A stretch of 64,000 nucleotides of DNA, taken from NCBI RefSeq assembly GCF_019049625.1, contig NZ_JAFMOY010000131.1, positions 62,001 through 126,000 of the forward strand, written 5' to 3'. Shown here in pieces: positions 48,223 through 62,273 of this stretch (position 1 is the stretch's first letter; each line of letters opens with the position of its first letter). Below the pieces are notes generated by a model. The model saw only the letters and a program-made list of their open reading frames with translations, had not been told where the DNA came from and did not search any database. Made by a program: the position numbers and the translations under genes. Source of the DNA: Rahnella ecdela (lineage in GTDB: Bacteria; Pseudomonadota; Gammaproteobacteria; Enterobacterales; Enterobacteriaceae).

Positions 48223-49989
48223 TTACAGCTCCTTATTCCGCTGAGAAAGCAGGCTGGCGAACAGGCCATTCTGCGCCACCAGTTGTGCGAAGGTTCCGCG
48301 CTCGGCGATCAGGCCTTTCTCCATCACCCAGATTTCGTCGTAGTCCCGGGTGTCTTCCAGCTGGTGCGTCACCAGCAGAGATGTCTGCGCTTGAGACGCG
48401 TCGTTCAGTGCACTCATCACCCGTTTTTCGCTGTGCGCATCGAGGCTGGCGGTCGGTTCATCGAGCAGTAATAAACTGCACGGTGAAAGCAGGGCGCGGG
48501 CCACGGCGACGCGTTGAGCCTGACCGATGGATAAGCGCGCGGCGCTGTCGCCGAGTTCGGTTTCAAGCCCTAACGGTAACAGCGGCAGGAATTCATTCAC
48601 ATATGCACGGTCGATGGCGGACTGGAGTTGTTCATCGCTGACATCCGGCTGATTAAGCAGGATATTGGCGCGAAGGGTTTGTTCCGGTAAATGTGGATTC
48701 TGTCCGACCCAGCTCAGGTGCTGACGCCATTGGTCATTGCGTAATGATTTCAGTTCCGTTCCGCTGACGGTAACGGAGCCCTGATATGGCAGGAAACCCA
48801 GCAGGACGTTCAGTAACGAGCTTTTACCTGCACCGCTCAGGCCGACAATGGCGATACGATGTCCGGCCTGAATACTGAAGGTCAGCGGGCCGGCCAGCGT
48901 TTTGCCTTGTGGCGACTGAATTATCAGGTCGCGGGCGTTAAGATCAACAGCTTTGCCTGCCGGGAAGTTCTGATCCCCTTCACCCATCTCTGTACTTTCA
49001 GCGCTCAGGAACGTCACCAGACTTTCAGCTGCGCCGACGGCCTGCGCTTTGGCGTGATAAAACGCGCCCAGATCACGCAGAGGCTGGAAAAACTCCGGAG
49101 CCAGTATCAGCACCAGAAAGCCGGCAAACAGTGTCACAGGCATGCCGTAGCTGCCGAAATTGAGTTCGCCCAGATAGGAAAAACCAAAGTAAACCGCGAC
49201 AACTGCGATGGAAATAGAGGCGAAGAATTCCAGTACTGCAGAAGATAAAAAGGCCAGTCGCAGGACGTCCATCGTGCGGGCGCGAAAATGTTCCGTTGAG
49301 CGCTTAATCTGATCGATTTCCGCCGTGCCGCGATGAAACAGACGAAGCGTATCCAGACCACGCAGACTGTCGAGGAAATTACCGCTAAGACGCGCCAGCG
49401 CTACAAAGTTACGACGGTTAGCATCTGCCGCACCCATGCCGACCAGCGCCATGAACAACGGGATAAGCGGGGCTGTGACCAGTAAAATCATTCCGGCCGC
49501 CCAGTTAATTGGGAAGACGCTGACCAGAATCAGCAGGGGAATAATACCTGCCAGTGCGATTTGCGGCAGATAGCGGGAATAATAATCCTGCATATCCTCG
49601 ATTTGCTCGAGAATGATACTGGCCCAGCTGCCCGCCGGTTTGCCCTGGATCCACGCGGGCCCGAGTTTTTCCAGACGATCCAGCACCAGTTTACGCATTT
49701 CCTGACGGATAACCCGCCCGCAGATAAAACCTACCTGTTCACGCAGCCAGGTGACAACAGCACGCAGCACAAATGTCAGTGCCATTAACAGGAAGCTTTG
49801 CAGCAGGGCATCACGCGAGGTGTGTTCGATGATCAGGCTGTGCAGTAATCCGGCCATCAGCCAGGCCTGAGCGAGGATCAGCAAACCCGAAAGCAGACCC
49901 AGCATCATAGACAGACGGATCCAGCCTTTAGCTCGGGAGCTTTGTTGTTTTAACCAGCGGGTAAGTTCTTGTTGTCGTGTTTTATTCAT
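48223..49989 (-). CDS. cydD: Cysteine/glutathione ABC exporter subunit CydD
   Basis: A 588-residue half-exporter and partner of CydC. The membrane domain spans the first 320 residues. The ATPase has Walker A GLSGAGKSS, the divergent signature LSIGQAQRVAVARALL and Walker B LLLDEPTASLD. GDSAARLS in place of the usual LSGG is typical for CydD. It is the first gene of cydDC, downstream of trxB as in E. coli. Confidence 0.96.
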   Translation of the reverse strand: MNKTRQQELTRWLKQQSSRAKGWIRLSMMLGLLSGLLILAQAWLMAGLLHSLIIEHTSRDALLQSFLLMALTFVLRAVVTWLREQVGFICGRVIRQEMRKLVLDRLEKLGPAWIQGKPAGSWASIILEQIEDMQDYYSRYLPQIALAGIIPLLILVSVFPINWAAGMILLVTAPLIPLFMALVGMGAADANRRNFVALARLSGNFLDSLRGLDTLRLFHRGTAEIDQIKRSTEHFRARTMDVLRLAFLSSAVLEFFASISIAVVAVYFGFSYLGELNFGSYGMPVTLFAGFLVLILAPEFFQPLRDLGAFYHAKAQAVGAAESLVTFLSAESTEMGEGDQNFPAGKAVDLNARDLIIQSPQGKTLAGPLTFSIQAGHRIAIVGLSGAGKSSLLNVLLGFLPYQGSVTVSGTELKSLRNDQWRQHLSWVGQNPHLPEQTLRANILLNQPDVSDEQLQSAIDRAYVNEFLPLLPLGLETELGDSAARLSIGQAQRVAVARALLSPCSLLLLDEPTASLDAHSEKRVMSALNDASQAQTSLLVTHQLEDTRDYDEIWVMEKGLIAERGTFAQLVAQNGLFASLLSQRNKEL

Positions 49990-50060
49990 CAGGCTTCAGT
50001 CTGTGCAGCAATCCGGATGGGAGGGCGCTCATGTTACATGCTTGGCACAACACTGAAAAC

Positions 50061-50088
50061 AATAAGGCGGCAATTAAGCCGCCTTATT
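50061..50088 (-). terminator. Terminator after trxB
   Basis: AATAAGGCGGC and GCCGCCTTATT flank a short loop, 50 bases past the trxB stop; TTATTGTTTTC follows on the minus strand. It separates trxB from cydDC. Confidence 0.85.
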
Positions 50089-50138
50089 CGTTACTCTTTG
50101 TATGGACTCTTAGTCCGGAAAGTTACCCGTGAGAGTAA

Positions 50139-51840
<1,702 letters not shown>

Positions 51841-52335
51841 ATGGTAGACAACAAAAAACGTCCGGGAAAAGATCTCGACCGTATTGACCGTAACATCCTC
51901 AACGAATTGCAAAAGGATGGCCGGATTTCAAACGTCGAGCTTTCCAAACGTGTGGGATTATCTCCAACTCCATGTCTGGAGCGCGTTCGTCGTCTGGAAC
52001 GTCAGGGCTTCATCAATGGTTATACCGCATTGCTTAACCCGCATTATCTGGATGCCTCGTTGCTGGTGTTTGTTGAGATTACCCTCAACCGTGGCGCGCC
52101 GGATGTGTTTGAGCAATTTAACGCGGCAGTACAAAAACTCGAAGATATTCAGGAGTGTCACTTGGTTTCAGGGGACTTCGACTACTTGTTGAAAACCCGC
52201 GTACCTGATATGTCCGCCTACCGTAAGCTGTTAGGTGAGACTTTACTTCGTCTTCCAGGTGTTAACGACACCCGTACCTATGTGGTCATGGAAGAAGTAA
52301 AACAAACAAATCGCCTGGTCATCAAAACCCGGTAA
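51841..52335 (+). CDS. lrp: Leucine-responsive regulatory protein
   Basis: A 164-residue global regulator of amino-acid, transport and fimbrial genes. The N-terminal helix-turn-helix is SNVELSKRVGLSPTPCLERVRRL; the C-terminal RAM domain includes HLVSGDFDYLLKTRVPDM. It is almost identical to E. coli Lrp. The frame is open from 51766, but the ATG at 51841 is the known start. Confidence 0.98.
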   Translation: MVDNKKRPGKDLDRIDRNILNELQKDGRISNVELSKRVGLSPTPCLERVRRLERQGFINGYTALLNPHYLDASLLVFVEITLNRGAPDVFEQFNAAVQKLEDIQECHLVSGDFDYLLKTRVPDMSAYRKLLGETLLRLPGVNDTRTYVVMEEVKQTNRLVIKTR

Positions 52336-52455
52336 TTGTTCAGGTGCAAAACCTTGTAATTTTAGCTACACTCCTGTGTATCTATACAGCTATGGCGCCG
52401 GGGACTCTCGGCGCTGTTGCTTTTTCTCAGTTCACAGGAACCTGGAGAGCCTTTC

Positions 52456-55400
52456 TTGAGCCAGGAATATACAGAAGATAAAGAAGTTACCCTTAAAAAG
52501 CTGAGCAATGGTCGCCGTCTTCTGGAGGCTTTGCTGGTAGTGGTAGCGATTTTTGCTGCTTATTTAATGGCGGCATTGGTAAGTTTTAACCCCTCTGATC
52601 CAAGCTGGTCTCAGACCGCATGGCATGGGCCAATTCACAACTGGGGCGGTGGTGTGGGTGCCTGGATGGCGGACACGCTGTTCTTCATTTTTGGCGTATT
52701 TGGTTACGCTATTCCACCTATTATTCTGTGTCTCTGCTGGGCGGCTTTCCGTCAGCGGGATAAACAGGATTTCGTCGATTACTTTGCTCTTTCGCTGCGC
52801 CTTATCGGGACGCTGGCGCTCATCGTCACGTCTTGTGGTCTGGCGTCAGTCAACATCGATGACCTTTACTACTTCGCATCCGGTGGTGTGATCGGCAGTT
52901 TGTTAAGTACAGCAATGACACCGTATTTCAACAATGTCGGCGCCACGCTGGTGTTGTTGTGCGTATGGGCCGCCGGACTGACGCTGTTTACCGGCTGGTC
53001 ATGGCTGACGATTGCTGAGAAAATTGGTGGTGCGGTGCTCGGTGTCACTAATATCGTGACGAACCGTTCCCGCCGTGACGATGATTATGAGTACGACGAG
53101 CAGGATGATCCGTTACTGGAAGACGAAGAAGCGAAACCGGTGGCTAAAGTGGCTCCGGCAGTCGCGGGTGCAGCGGCAACAACTGCGATACCTGCTTCCG
53201 CACTGGCTGCAGAAACCGATGACGATGACGTTCTGTTCTCTGCACCTTCTGTGAATGATCAACCTGTGGCGCAGGCACCTTCTGCCCCTGTTTCTCTAGT
53301 GACAGAGTCTGAGACGGCCGCGGCTGAACCGGCTGCGGTCGCGAGTCCGGCGCCAGCAGCAGACCCTTACGCAGCACAACCGCCGGTGGCCGAGATTTCA
53401 CCTTACCCGTCCACGCCGGTTTCAACTGCGCCGCCGCTGTATAATTTCGAAATCCCGGAAGACACGCCGGTACCGCGTCATCCGCAGCCGGTGCAGCAAT
53501 CTCCTTCTCCTGCGCCGGTTGAGCGTAATCAGGAAGATGGCCCAAGCCTCGGAAACTGGCAAACAGCGGTCGAACCAAGCCGTTCACCGTTTGATTTCAG
53601 TTCACCGGTACCTGACGCCGCGCAGGCCGCCAGCGTCGCCGCCACGGCCGCACTCGCTACCGGTCTGGCTCAGGCAGGGCAGTCTGCGACATCTTCTGCT
53701 GCCAATACTTTCATGCCAGCTTTCAGCGCGGTGAGTGATGAAAATCCGCAGGTGAAAAAAGGTTTTGGCCCTGAATTGCCGCGTCCAAATCCGGTGCGTA
53801 TACCGACGCGTCGTGAACTGGCGTCGTATGGTATTAAACTGCCGTCTCAGCGTATGGCTGAACAGCAGGAAAATGCGCAGGCAACGGCACAGCAAAATGT
53901 CGAACAGGAAACCTGGCATAACGATCCTTTGGCTCAGGCTGACGAAGAAGCTATGCAGGAAGCCGCATTGCAGCAGGCGTTTGCCGCCCAGCAGCAAGAG
54001 CGCTACGGCGATGCCGCGACTGTAAATGAACCGGATGCAGAAGCTGCCTTACAGGAAGCTGAATTACGCAATGCGTTCGCTGCCCGCGAGCAGGCGCGTT
54101 ATCAGCAAGAGGTTGAACCGCAGAGCGGTCTGGTTCAGCATCATCATTCGCAGGAAAACCAGGAAGAAATTACCCATTCTGCTGCCGATGATTTTGCTGC
54201 TGCCGCGATGAAACTCAGTCAGCACGATGCTTTCAGCTTCTCGCCAATGGCTGATCTGGTGGACGATACGCCGTCAGAGCCATTGTTCACGCTGCCAGCG
54301 CAAGCAGAAGAAGAGCCACAACCTGCGGCATTTGCACAGCAACCTTATCAGCGCGCTGTGGCTTCAGAGCCGGTGCAACATGCGCAGGAATATGAAGCAC
54401 CGTGTCAGTCATCGCCATCGGCGCAGCCTGATATGGAAAGCCTGATCCACCCGTTCCTGATGCGTAACGAACAGCCGCTGGTGAAACCGACTACGCCACT
54501 GCCATCGCTGGATTTGCTGACTTCGCCTCCGGCTGAAGCTGAGCCTGTGGATGAATTCGCGCTTGAGCAGATGGGTAACCTGATCGAAGCCCGCCTGAAC
54601 GATTACCGTATTAAAGCGGATGTCGTCGGAAAACTGCCTGGTCCGGTCATCACGCGTTTCGAACTGGATCTGGCGCCGGGCGTTAAAGCCGCGCGTATTT
54701 CTAACCTTTCGCGTGACCTTGCTCGTTCACTGTCAGCTGTTGCTGTACGTGTTGTGGAAGTTATTCCGGGCAAGCCTTATGTCGGTCTGGAATTACCAAA
54801 CAAGAAGCGTCAGACCGTGTATCTGCGGGAAGTGCTGGACTGTGCAAAATTTAAAGAAAGTACATCCCCGCTGACGATTGTATTGGGTAAAGATATTTCG
54901 GGTGAGCCAGTTATCGCCGATCTGGCGAAAATGCCGCACTTGCTGGTGGCCGGTACGACCGGTTCCGGTAAGTCTGTCGGCGTTAACGCCATGATCTTGA
55001 GTATGCTTTACAAGTCCAAACCGGAAGATGTTCGCTTCATTATGATCGACCCGAAAATGCTCGAGCTTTCGGTGTATGAAGGTATTCCACATCTGCTGAC
55101 TGAAGTCGTCACTGACATGAAAGATGCGGCGAATGCACTGCGCTGGTGTGTCGGCGAGATGGAACGTCGCTATAAACTGATGTCGGCGTTGGGCGTGCGT
55201 AATCTGGCAGGCTATAACGAACGAGTTCTGGAAGCGGAAGCGATGGGACGTCCAATCCCTGACCCATTCTGGAAGCCGGGGGATGGCATGGCCGCGGAGC
55301 CGCCGTATCTGCAAAAAGAACCGTTTATCGTGGTGATGGTCGATGAATTTGCCGACCTGATGATGACCGTCGGTAAAAAAGTCGAAGAACTGATTGCGCG

Positions 55401-55974
55401 TCTGGCACAGAAAGCCCGTGCAGCTGGTATTCATCTGGTTCTGGCGACACAGCGTCCATCCGTCGACGTTATTACCGGTTTGATTAAAGCTAACATCCCG
55501 ACCCGTATTGCCTTTACGGTTTCAAGCAAAATCGACTCCCGTACCATTCTGGATCAGGGCGGAGCTGAATCGCTGTTGGGGATGGGTGACATGTTGTATA
55601 TGGCGCCTAACTCCTCGATACCGGTGCGTGTTCACGGTGCTTTTGTCCGTGACCAGGAAGTCCATGCGGTAGTTCAGGACTGGAAAGCGCGCGGTCGTCC
55701 GAAATATATCGAAAGCATTGTTTCCGGTAGTGACGACGGTGAAGGTGGCGGTTTAGGTCTGGATGGCGATGAAGAGCTTGATGCGCTGTTTGATCAGGCC
55801 GTTGCATTCGTGGTCGACAAACGTCGTGCTTCGATTTCAGGTGTTCAGCGTCAGTTCCGTATCGGTTACAACCGCGCTGCGCGAATCGTTGAGCAAATGG
55901 AAGCGCAGGGCATTGTCAGCACACCTGGCCATAACGGTAACCGTGAAGTACTGGCACCGCCTTCTCACGAATAA
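52456..55974 (+). CDS. ftsK: DNA translocase FtsK
   Basis: A 1172-residue septal DNA pump. The N-terminal domain has four membrane segments within about the first 210 residues ([20 protein letters not shown] and others) and is needed for division. A Pro/Ala/Gln/Glu-rich linker follows to about 690. The motor has Walker [15 protein letters not shown] and [14 protein letters not shown]. The winged-helix gamma domain that reads KOPS is at the end ([21 protein letters not shown]). The start is a TTG at 52456, after GGAGAG, giving [15 protein letters not shown] as in E. coli. E. coli FtsK has 1329 residues; the difference is in the linker. Confidence 0.96.
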   Translation: MSQEYTEDKEVTLKKLSNGRRLLEALLVVVAIFAAYLMAALVSFNPSDPSWSQTAWHGPIHNWGGGVGAWMADTLFFIFGVFGYAIPPIILCLCWAAFRQRDKQDFVDYFALSLRLIGTLALIVTSCGLASVNIDDLYYFASGGVIGSLLSTAMTPYFNNVGATLVLLCVWAAGLTLFTGWSWLTIAEKIGGAVLGVTNIVTNRSRRDDDYEYDEQDDPLLEDEEAKPVAKVAPAVAGAAATTAIPASALAAETDDDDVLFSAPSVNDQPVAQAPSAPVSLVTESETAAAEPAAVASPAPAADPYAAQPPVAEISPYPSTPVSTAPPLYNFEIPEDTPVPRHPQPVQQSPSPAPVERNQEDGPSLGNWQTAVEPSRSPFDFSSPVPDAAQAASVAATAALATGLAQAGQSATSSAANTFMPAFSAVSDENPQVKKGFGPELPRPNPVRIPTRRELASYGIKLPSQRMAEQQENAQATAQQNVEQETWHNDPLAQADEEAMQEAALQQAFAAQQQERYGDAATVNEPDAEAALQEAELRNAFAAREQARYQQEVEPQSGLVQHHHSQENQEEITHSAADDFAAAAMKLSQHDAFSFSPMADLVDDTPSEPLFTLPAQAEEEPQPAAFAQQPYQRAVASEPVQHAQEYEAPCQSSPSAQPDMESLIHPFLMRNEQPLVKPTTPLPSLDLLTSPPAEAEPVDEFALEQMGNLIEARLNDYRIKADVVGKLPGPVITRFELDLAPGVKAARISNLSRDLARSLSAVAVRVVEVIPGKPYVGLELPNKKRQTVYLREVLDCAKFKESTSPLTIVLGKDISGEPVIADLAKMPHLLVAGTTGSGKSVGVNAMILSMLYKSKPEDVRFIMIDPKMLELSVYEGIPHLLTEVVTDMKDAANALRWCVGEMERRYKLMSALGVRNLAGYNERVLEAEAMGRPIPDPFWKPGDGMAAEPPYLQKEPFIVVMVDEFADLMMTVGKKVEELIARLAQKARAAGIHLVLATQRPSVDVITGLIKANIPTRIAFTVSSKIDSRTILDQGGAESLLGMGDMLYMAPNSSIPVRVHGAFVRDQEVHAVVQDWKARGRPKYIESIVSGSDDGEGGGLGLDGDEELDALFDQAVAFVVDKRRASISGVQRQFRIGYNRAARIVEQMEAQGIVSTPGHNGNREVLAPPSHE

Positions 55975-56170
55975 AACGGGACTGAACTGCCTGTATTTTG
56001 TTAAGAAGGGTCGCGAATGCGGCCCTTGTGCAAAGATGCGTAAAACACATGTTTTTCAGATGATTGAGCTACCACCGGAGCGCTGCCTCGGATAGAGTTC
56101 GCACCATACGTCTTTTGCCTGTGTAAAAGGCATCGTCTGAAGTTTATGGATTTCTGAGGTAATGATAAGA

Positions 56171-56782
56171 ATGAAAAAATTGTTAATGGTAGGGTGTTTA
56201 CTGACCGCATTTACCTCCGCTTCCGTATTGGCGGACGCCAGCAGTGATCTCAAATCCCGTCTGGGTAAACTCAATACTTTTCACGCCAGCTTCACTCAGA
56301 CTGTGACCAGCGATGACGGCGCAGCCGTTCAGCAGGGCGAAGGCCAGCTGTGGGTAAAACGTCCTAACCTGTTTAACTGGCATATGACGACGCCAGATGA
56401 AAGCATTTTGGTTTCTGACGGAAAAACGTTGTGGTTCTACAACCCGTTCGTTGAGCAGGTCACCGCGACCTGGCTGAAAAACGCGACCGGCAACACGCCG
56501 TTCATGCTGATCACACGTAATGACAGCAGCGACTGGGCGAAATATAACGTGAAGCAGAAAGGCGATGATTTTGAGTTAACGCCGAAAACTTCAACCGGAA
56601 ATCTGAAGCAATTCGCGATCACTGTCACGCCAACCGGTACCATCAAAAGCTTTACTGCGGTTGAGCAGGACGGCCAGAAAAGTGCTTACACCCTGAAGGG
56701 TGAGCAAAACGCGGCTGTAGATGATGCTAAATTTAAATTTACTCCACCTAAGGGTGTGACGGTGGACGACCAGCGTCAGTGA
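56171..56782 (+). CDS. lolA: Outer-membrane lipoprotein carrier LolA
   Basis: A 203-residue periplasmic chaperone that carries lipoproteins from LolCDE to LolB. The signal peptide starts [14 protein letters not shown]. Conserved: [64 protein letters not shown] and [14 protein letters not shown]. An ATG at 56162 is also possible. It is followed after seven bases by rarA. Confidence 0.96.
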   Translation: MKKLLMVGCLLTAFTSASVLADASSDLKSRLGKLNTFHASFTQTVTSDDGAAVQQGEGQLWVKRPNLFNWHMTTPDESILVSDGKTLWFYNPFVEQVTATWLKNATGNTPFMLITRNDSSDWAKYNVKQKGDDFELTPKTSTGNLKQFAITVTPTGTIKSFTAVEQDGQKSAYTLKGEQNAAVDDAKFKFTPPKGVTVDDQRQ

Positions 56783-56789
56783 GGTTAGT

Positions 56790-58133
56790 TTGAGTAATCT
56801 GTCACTCGATTTTTCCCAAAACGAATTCCAGCCACTGGCCGCCCGTATGCGGCCAGTAACTCTTGCAGAATATATCGGGCAACAGCATCTGTTAGCACCG
56901 GGCAAACCTTTGCCGCGGGCGATAGAAGCAGGGCAGTTGCATTCGATGATTTTGTGGGGGCCGCCGGGCACCGGGAAAACAACGCTGGCAGAACTGATTG
57001 GCCGCTATGCTAATGCCGATGTCGAACGTATTTCGGCGGTCACATCAGGCGTGAAAGATATTCGTGAAGCGATTGAGCGTGCCCGCCAGAATCGTGATGC
57101 CGGGCGTCGTACGATCCTCTTCGTCGATGAAGTCCATCGTTTCAACAAAAGTCAGCAGGATGCTTTCCTGCCGCATATCGAAGACGGCACTATCACGTTT
57201 ATTGGTGCGACGACTGAAAACCCCTCGTTTGAACTCAATTCTGCATTGCTTTCCCGCGCCCGTGTTTATCTGCTGAAATCACTGACAGCGGAAGATATCG
57301 AGAAAGTGATTGATCAGGCACTGACCAACGCTGAGCGCGGTTATGCCAATGAAAAAATTCGTGTTCCGCCAGAAACCCGCCGCATGCTGTCAGAGCTGGT
57401 GAACGGTGACGCCCGTCGTGCGCTGAACAGTATTGAAATGATGGCTGATATGGCGGAAATCGACGCCAAAGGTTACCGGACGTTAACGCCGGAATTGCTC
57501 ACAGAAATTGCCGGTGAGCGCAGCGCGCGTTTCGATAATAAAGGCGACCGTTTCTACGATTTAATTTCTGCGTTGCATAAATCGGTACGCGGTTCTTCGC
57601 CTGATGCAGCACTTTACTGGTACGCCAGAATTATCACCGCCGGTGGCGATCCGCTTTATGTTGCGCGCCGTTTGCTGGCTATTGCCTCCGAAGATGTCGG
57701 CAATGCGGATCCGCGCGGTATGCAGGTGGCGCTTGCTGCCTGGGATTGTTTTACCCGTGTCGGTCCGGCGGAAGGTGAGCGCGCCATAGCACAGGCGATT
57801 GTGTATCTGGCTTGTGCGCCGAAAAGTAATGCTGTCTATACCGCCTTCAAATCGGCCATGCGCGATGCGCGAGAAATGGCGGATTTTGATGTACCGGAAC
57901 ATCTGCGCAATGCACCGACCAAGCTGATGAAAGAAATGGGCCTGGGTGCGGAGTACCGTTACGCGCATGACGAACCGAATGCCTATGCTGCTGGCGAAGA
58001 TTATTTCCCGCCTGAGATGGCCCGTACGCAATATTATTACCCGACGTCACGCGGGCTTGAAGGTAAGATCGGCGAAAAGCTGGCCTGGCTTGCAGAACAA
58101 GATCAAAATAGCCCGACAAAACGCTACCGCTAA
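56790..58133 (+). CDS. rarA: Replication-associated recombination protein RarA
   Basis: A 447-residue AAA+ ATPase related to clamp loaders that acts at stalled forks. Walker A is [13 protein letters not shown] near 55; Walker B is [49 protein letters not shown] and the tetramer domain [14 protein letters not shown] follow. The start is a TTG, five bases after GAGG, giving MSNLSLDFS; length equals E. coli. Confidence 0.97.
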   Translation: MSNLSLDFSQNEFQPLAARMRPVTLAEYIGQQHLLAPGKPLPRAIEAGQLHSMILWGPPGTGKTTLAELIGRYANADVERISAVTSGVKDIREAIERARQNRDAGRRTILFVDEVHRFNKSQQDAFLPHIEDGTITFIGATTENPSFELNSALLSRARVYLLKSLTAEDIEKVIDQALTNAERGYANEKIRVPPETRRMLSELVNGDARRALNSIEMMADMAEIDAKGYRTLTPELLTEIAGERSARFDNKGDRFYDLISALHKSVRGSSPDAALYWYARIITAGGDPLYVARRLLAIASEDVGNADPRGMQVALAAWDCFTRVGPAEGERAIAQAIVYLACAPKSNAVYTAFKSAMRDAREMADFDVPEHLRNAPTKLMKEMGLGAEYRYAHDEPNAYAAGEDYFPPEMARTQYYYPTSRGLEGKIGEKLAWLAEQDQNSPTKRYR

Positions 58134-58165
58134 CTTTATCGTTGCGGTAAGGTTACCCGTGATAA

Positions 58166-59533
<1,368 letters not shown>

Positions 59534-59560
59534 CCCCGTTATATATGCAGTAATATAGCG

Positions 59561-59586
59561 AAAAGGCGCCTGATGGCGCTTTTTTT
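59561..59586 (+). terminator. Terminator after serS
   Basis: AAAAGGCGCC-TGAT-GGCGCTTTTTTT forms an intrinsic terminator 28 bases past serS. Confidence 0.9.
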
Positions 59587-59648
59587 ATGCATAAAATCGT
59601 GCGTTGCGTTAAGTATTCCTCATTTGCCCCCACTCAACCCCTCCTTTT

Positions 59649-59689
59649 TTGATAGCAGACAAAGTTTCCTACCTCCTTATTAGTAGTAT
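59649..59689 (+). promoter_or_regulatory. FNR-type promoter before dmsA
   Basis: TTGAT-AGCA-GACAA at 59649-59662 has a perfect first FNR half-site and a second with three of five matches. A -10 TAGTAT lies at 59684-59689, giving a start near 59697. The FNR site is then centred at -41.5, the class II position. Anaerobic activation is expected. Confidence 0.7.
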
Positions 59690-59734
59690 CCCTGCATTCT
59701 GAGTGGGTAACTACTTCATGACCGGAGCGGGAAA

Positions 59735-62191
59735 ATGTCGCAAACAGAACCAGAAGTCATCACGATAAAAAGTGGTATCAGCCGCCGGACGCTGATGAAA
59801 ACATCAACGCTGGCAGGGCTGGCTATTGCTGCGGGTGGCGTATCGCTGCCATTTAGCCGTAAAGCACTGGCGCAGGCTGTGGGGGATGCGAAAAACCTGG
59901 CACCTGAAGACAAAGTGGTCTGGGGCGCCTGCTCGGTCAACTGCGGCAGCCGATGCGCCCTGCGTTTGCATGTACGTGATGATGAAGTTTATTGGGTTGA
60001 GACGGATAATACCGGACAGGATATTTACGGTGATCACCAGGTTCGCGCTTGTCTGCGTGGTCGCTCAATGCGTCGCCGGATGAACCACCCGGAGCGTCTG
60101 AACTACCCGATGAAGCGCGTCGGAAAGCGTGGTGAAGGTAAATTCAAACGCATCAGCTGGGAAGAGGCCTTTGATGAAATCGCCAATAACCTGAAGCGTA
60201 TTGTCGCCAAATACGGCAATGAAGCGGTTTACATTAATTACACCTCCGGCGTCGTCGGCGGCAACATTACCCGTTCTTCCCCTTACGCCTCGCTGGTCGC
60301 CCGTCTGATGAACTGCTACGGCGGTTTCCTCAGTCATTATGGTACCTACAGTACGGCGCAAATTTCCTGCGCGATGCCTTACACCTATGGCAGCAATGAC
60401 GGGAACAGCACGTCAGATATTGAAAACAGCAAGCTGGTGGTTCTTTTCGGTAACAATCCGGCTGAAACGCGTATGAGCGGTGGTGGGATCACTTATTACC
60501 TCGAACAGGCACGCGAGCGGTCCAATGCGCGAATGATCGTGATCGACCCGCGTTACACCGATACTGCCGCAGGCCGTGAAGATGAGTGGATCCCGATCCG
60601 TCCTGGAACGGATGCCGCACTGGTGGCAGGTCTTGCGCATGTGCTGATCACCGAAAACATGGTCGATCAGCCTTTCCTCGACGCGTATTGCGTGGGTTAT
60701 GACGAGAAAACATTGCCAGCGGATGCGCCTGCCAACAGCCATTACAAAGCGTACATTCTCGGACAGAGTGCAGATGCCACGGCTAAAACGCCGGAATGGG
60801 CATCGCGTATTACCGGAATTCCCGTGGATCGCATCATCAAACTGGCGCGGGAAATCGGGCAGGCAAAACCTGCTTATATTTCTCAGGACTGGGGTCCGCA
60901 ACGTCAGGCCAATGGTGAACTGACGTCCCGCGCCATCGCCATGCTGCCCATTCTGACCGGTAACGTCGGGATTAACGGCGGTAACAGTGGCGCGCGTGAA
61001 TCGACGTACACCATTACTATCGAACGTGTGCCGGTGCTGGAAAATCCCGTGGAAACGCAGATTTCCTGTTTCAGCTGGACCGATGCCATTGCGCGCGGCC
61101 CGGAAATGACCGCCAAAGCTGACGGCGTTCGCGGTAAAGACAAGCTGGATGTGCCGATCAAGTTCATCTGGAACTATGCCGGTAACACCATCACCAACCA
61201 GCATTCCGATATCAATAAAACCCACGACATTCTGCAGGATGACTCACAGTGCGAAATGATTGTGGTGCTGGAAAACTTCATGACCTCATCGGCGAAATAC
61301 GCCGATATCCTTCTGCCGGACCTCATGACCGTCGAACAGGAAGACATTATCCCCAACGATTACGCCGGGAATATGGGTTACCTGATTTTTATCCAGCCCG
61401 CGACCTCTGCCAAATTCGAGCGCAAAGGTATTTACGAGATGATGAGCGAAGTGGCGCGTCGTCTTGGACCGGATGTTTATAACAAATTCACCGAAGGCCG
61501 CACCCAGCGCGAATGGTTGCAGTATCTGTACGCCAAAATGCTGGCGAAGGACCCGGCTTTACCTGCGTATGAAGAACTGCGCGAGATGGGAATCTATAAA
61601 CGCAAAGACCCGGCTGGGCATTTCGTAGCGTATAAAAAATTCCGCCAGGATCCGGCCGCCAATCCGCTGAAAACGCCTTCCGGAAAAATCGAAATTTATT
61701 CTTCCGCACTGGCGAAAATAGCCAGCGAATGGGAACTGAAAAAAGACGAAACCATCAGCCCGCTGCCGGTTTATGCCTCGACTTTCGAAGGTTGGGATGA
61801 CCCGAAACGCAGCCAGTTTCCGCTACAGATGTTCGGGTTCCACTACAAAGCCCGCACCCATTCCACTTACGGCAATATCGACGTGTTGCAGGCGGCCTGC
61901 CGTCAGGAAGTGTGGATCAATCCGTTGGATGCCAAAACCCGTGGTATTGAGAACGGCGACAAAGTGAAAGTGTTTAACGACCGCGGCGAAGTGCGTGTGG
62001 CGGCGAAAGTCACGCCACGCATCATGCCCGGCGTGGTGGCAATGGGGCAGGGCGCATGGCATCAGGCCAATATGAAAGGTGATCGTATTGACCACGGCGC
62101 TTGTATGAACACGCTGACCACCCAACGCCCGTCCCCGCTGGCGAAGGGGAATCCTCAGCACACTAATTTGATTCAAATAGAAAAAGTCTAA
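59735..62191 (+). CDS. dmsA: DmsA-type molybdopterin oxidoreductase, first copy
   Basis: An 818-residue catalytic subunit of a DMSO reductase-type enzyme. A twin-arginine signal (SGISRRTLMKTSTLAG) sends it across the membrane folded. The [4Fe-4S] site is CSVNCGSRC, with a fourth Cys in VRACLRGRS. Molybdopterin domains follow with NNPAETRMSGGG, IVIDPRYTDTAAGREDEWIPIRPGTDAAL and GPQRQANGEL. It reduces DMSO, other S- or N-oxides, or as in YnfE possibly selenate; the substrate cannot be read. AGCGGGAAA precedes the ATG. In E. coli dmsB follows; here a second dmsA-type gene does. Confidence 0.92.
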   Translation: MSQTEPEVITIKSGISRRTLMKTSTLAGLAIAAGGVSLPFSRKALAQAVGDAKNLAPEDKVVWGACSVNCGSRCALRLHVRDDEVYWVETDNTGQDIYGDHQVRACLRGRSMRRRMNHPERLNYPMKRVGKRGEGKFKRISWEEAFDEIANNLKRIVAKYGNEAVYINYTSGVVGGNITRSSPYASLVARLMNCYGGFLSHYGTYSTAQISCAMPYTYGSNDGNSTSDIENSKLVVLFGNNPAETRMSGGGITYYLEQARERSNARMIVIDPRYTDTAAGREDEWIPIRPGTDAALVAGLAHVLITENMVDQPFLDAYCVGYDEKTLPADAPANSHYKAYILGQSADATAKTPEWASRITGIPVDRIIKLAREIGQAKPAYISQDWGPQRQANGELTSRAIAMLPILTGNVGINGGNSGARESTYTITIERVPVLENPVETQISCFSWTDAIARGPEMTAKADGVRGKDKLDVPIKFIWNYAGNTITNQHSDINKTHDILQDDSQCEMIVVLENFMTSSAKYADILLPDLMTVEQEDIIPNDYAGNMGYLIFIQPATSAKFERKGIYEMMSEVARRLGPDVYNKFTEGRTQREWLQYLYAKMLAKDPALPAYEELREMGIYKRKDPAGHFVAYKKFRQDPAANPLKTPSGKIEIYSSALAKIASEWELKKDETISPLPVYASTFEGWDDPKRSQFPLQMFGFHYKARTHSTYGNIDVLQAACRQEVWINPLDAKTRGIENGDKVKVFNDRGEVRVAAKVTPRIMPGVVAMGQGAWHQANMKGDRIDHGACMNTLTTQRPSPLAKGNPQHTNLIQIEKV

Positions 62192-62273
62192 AGAAGCTAC
62201 GGACAAAGAGCCTGGCTCGATGACATGGTTGTTAAATTTTCGTCCTGCAGTCAGGGACGTTACGGAGTAAGCA

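Noticed and set aside
60413-61225. 270-codon minus-strand ORF opposite dmsA
   Set aside because: It is a shadow frame of the molybdoenzyme gene; low-complexity composition and no start signal.
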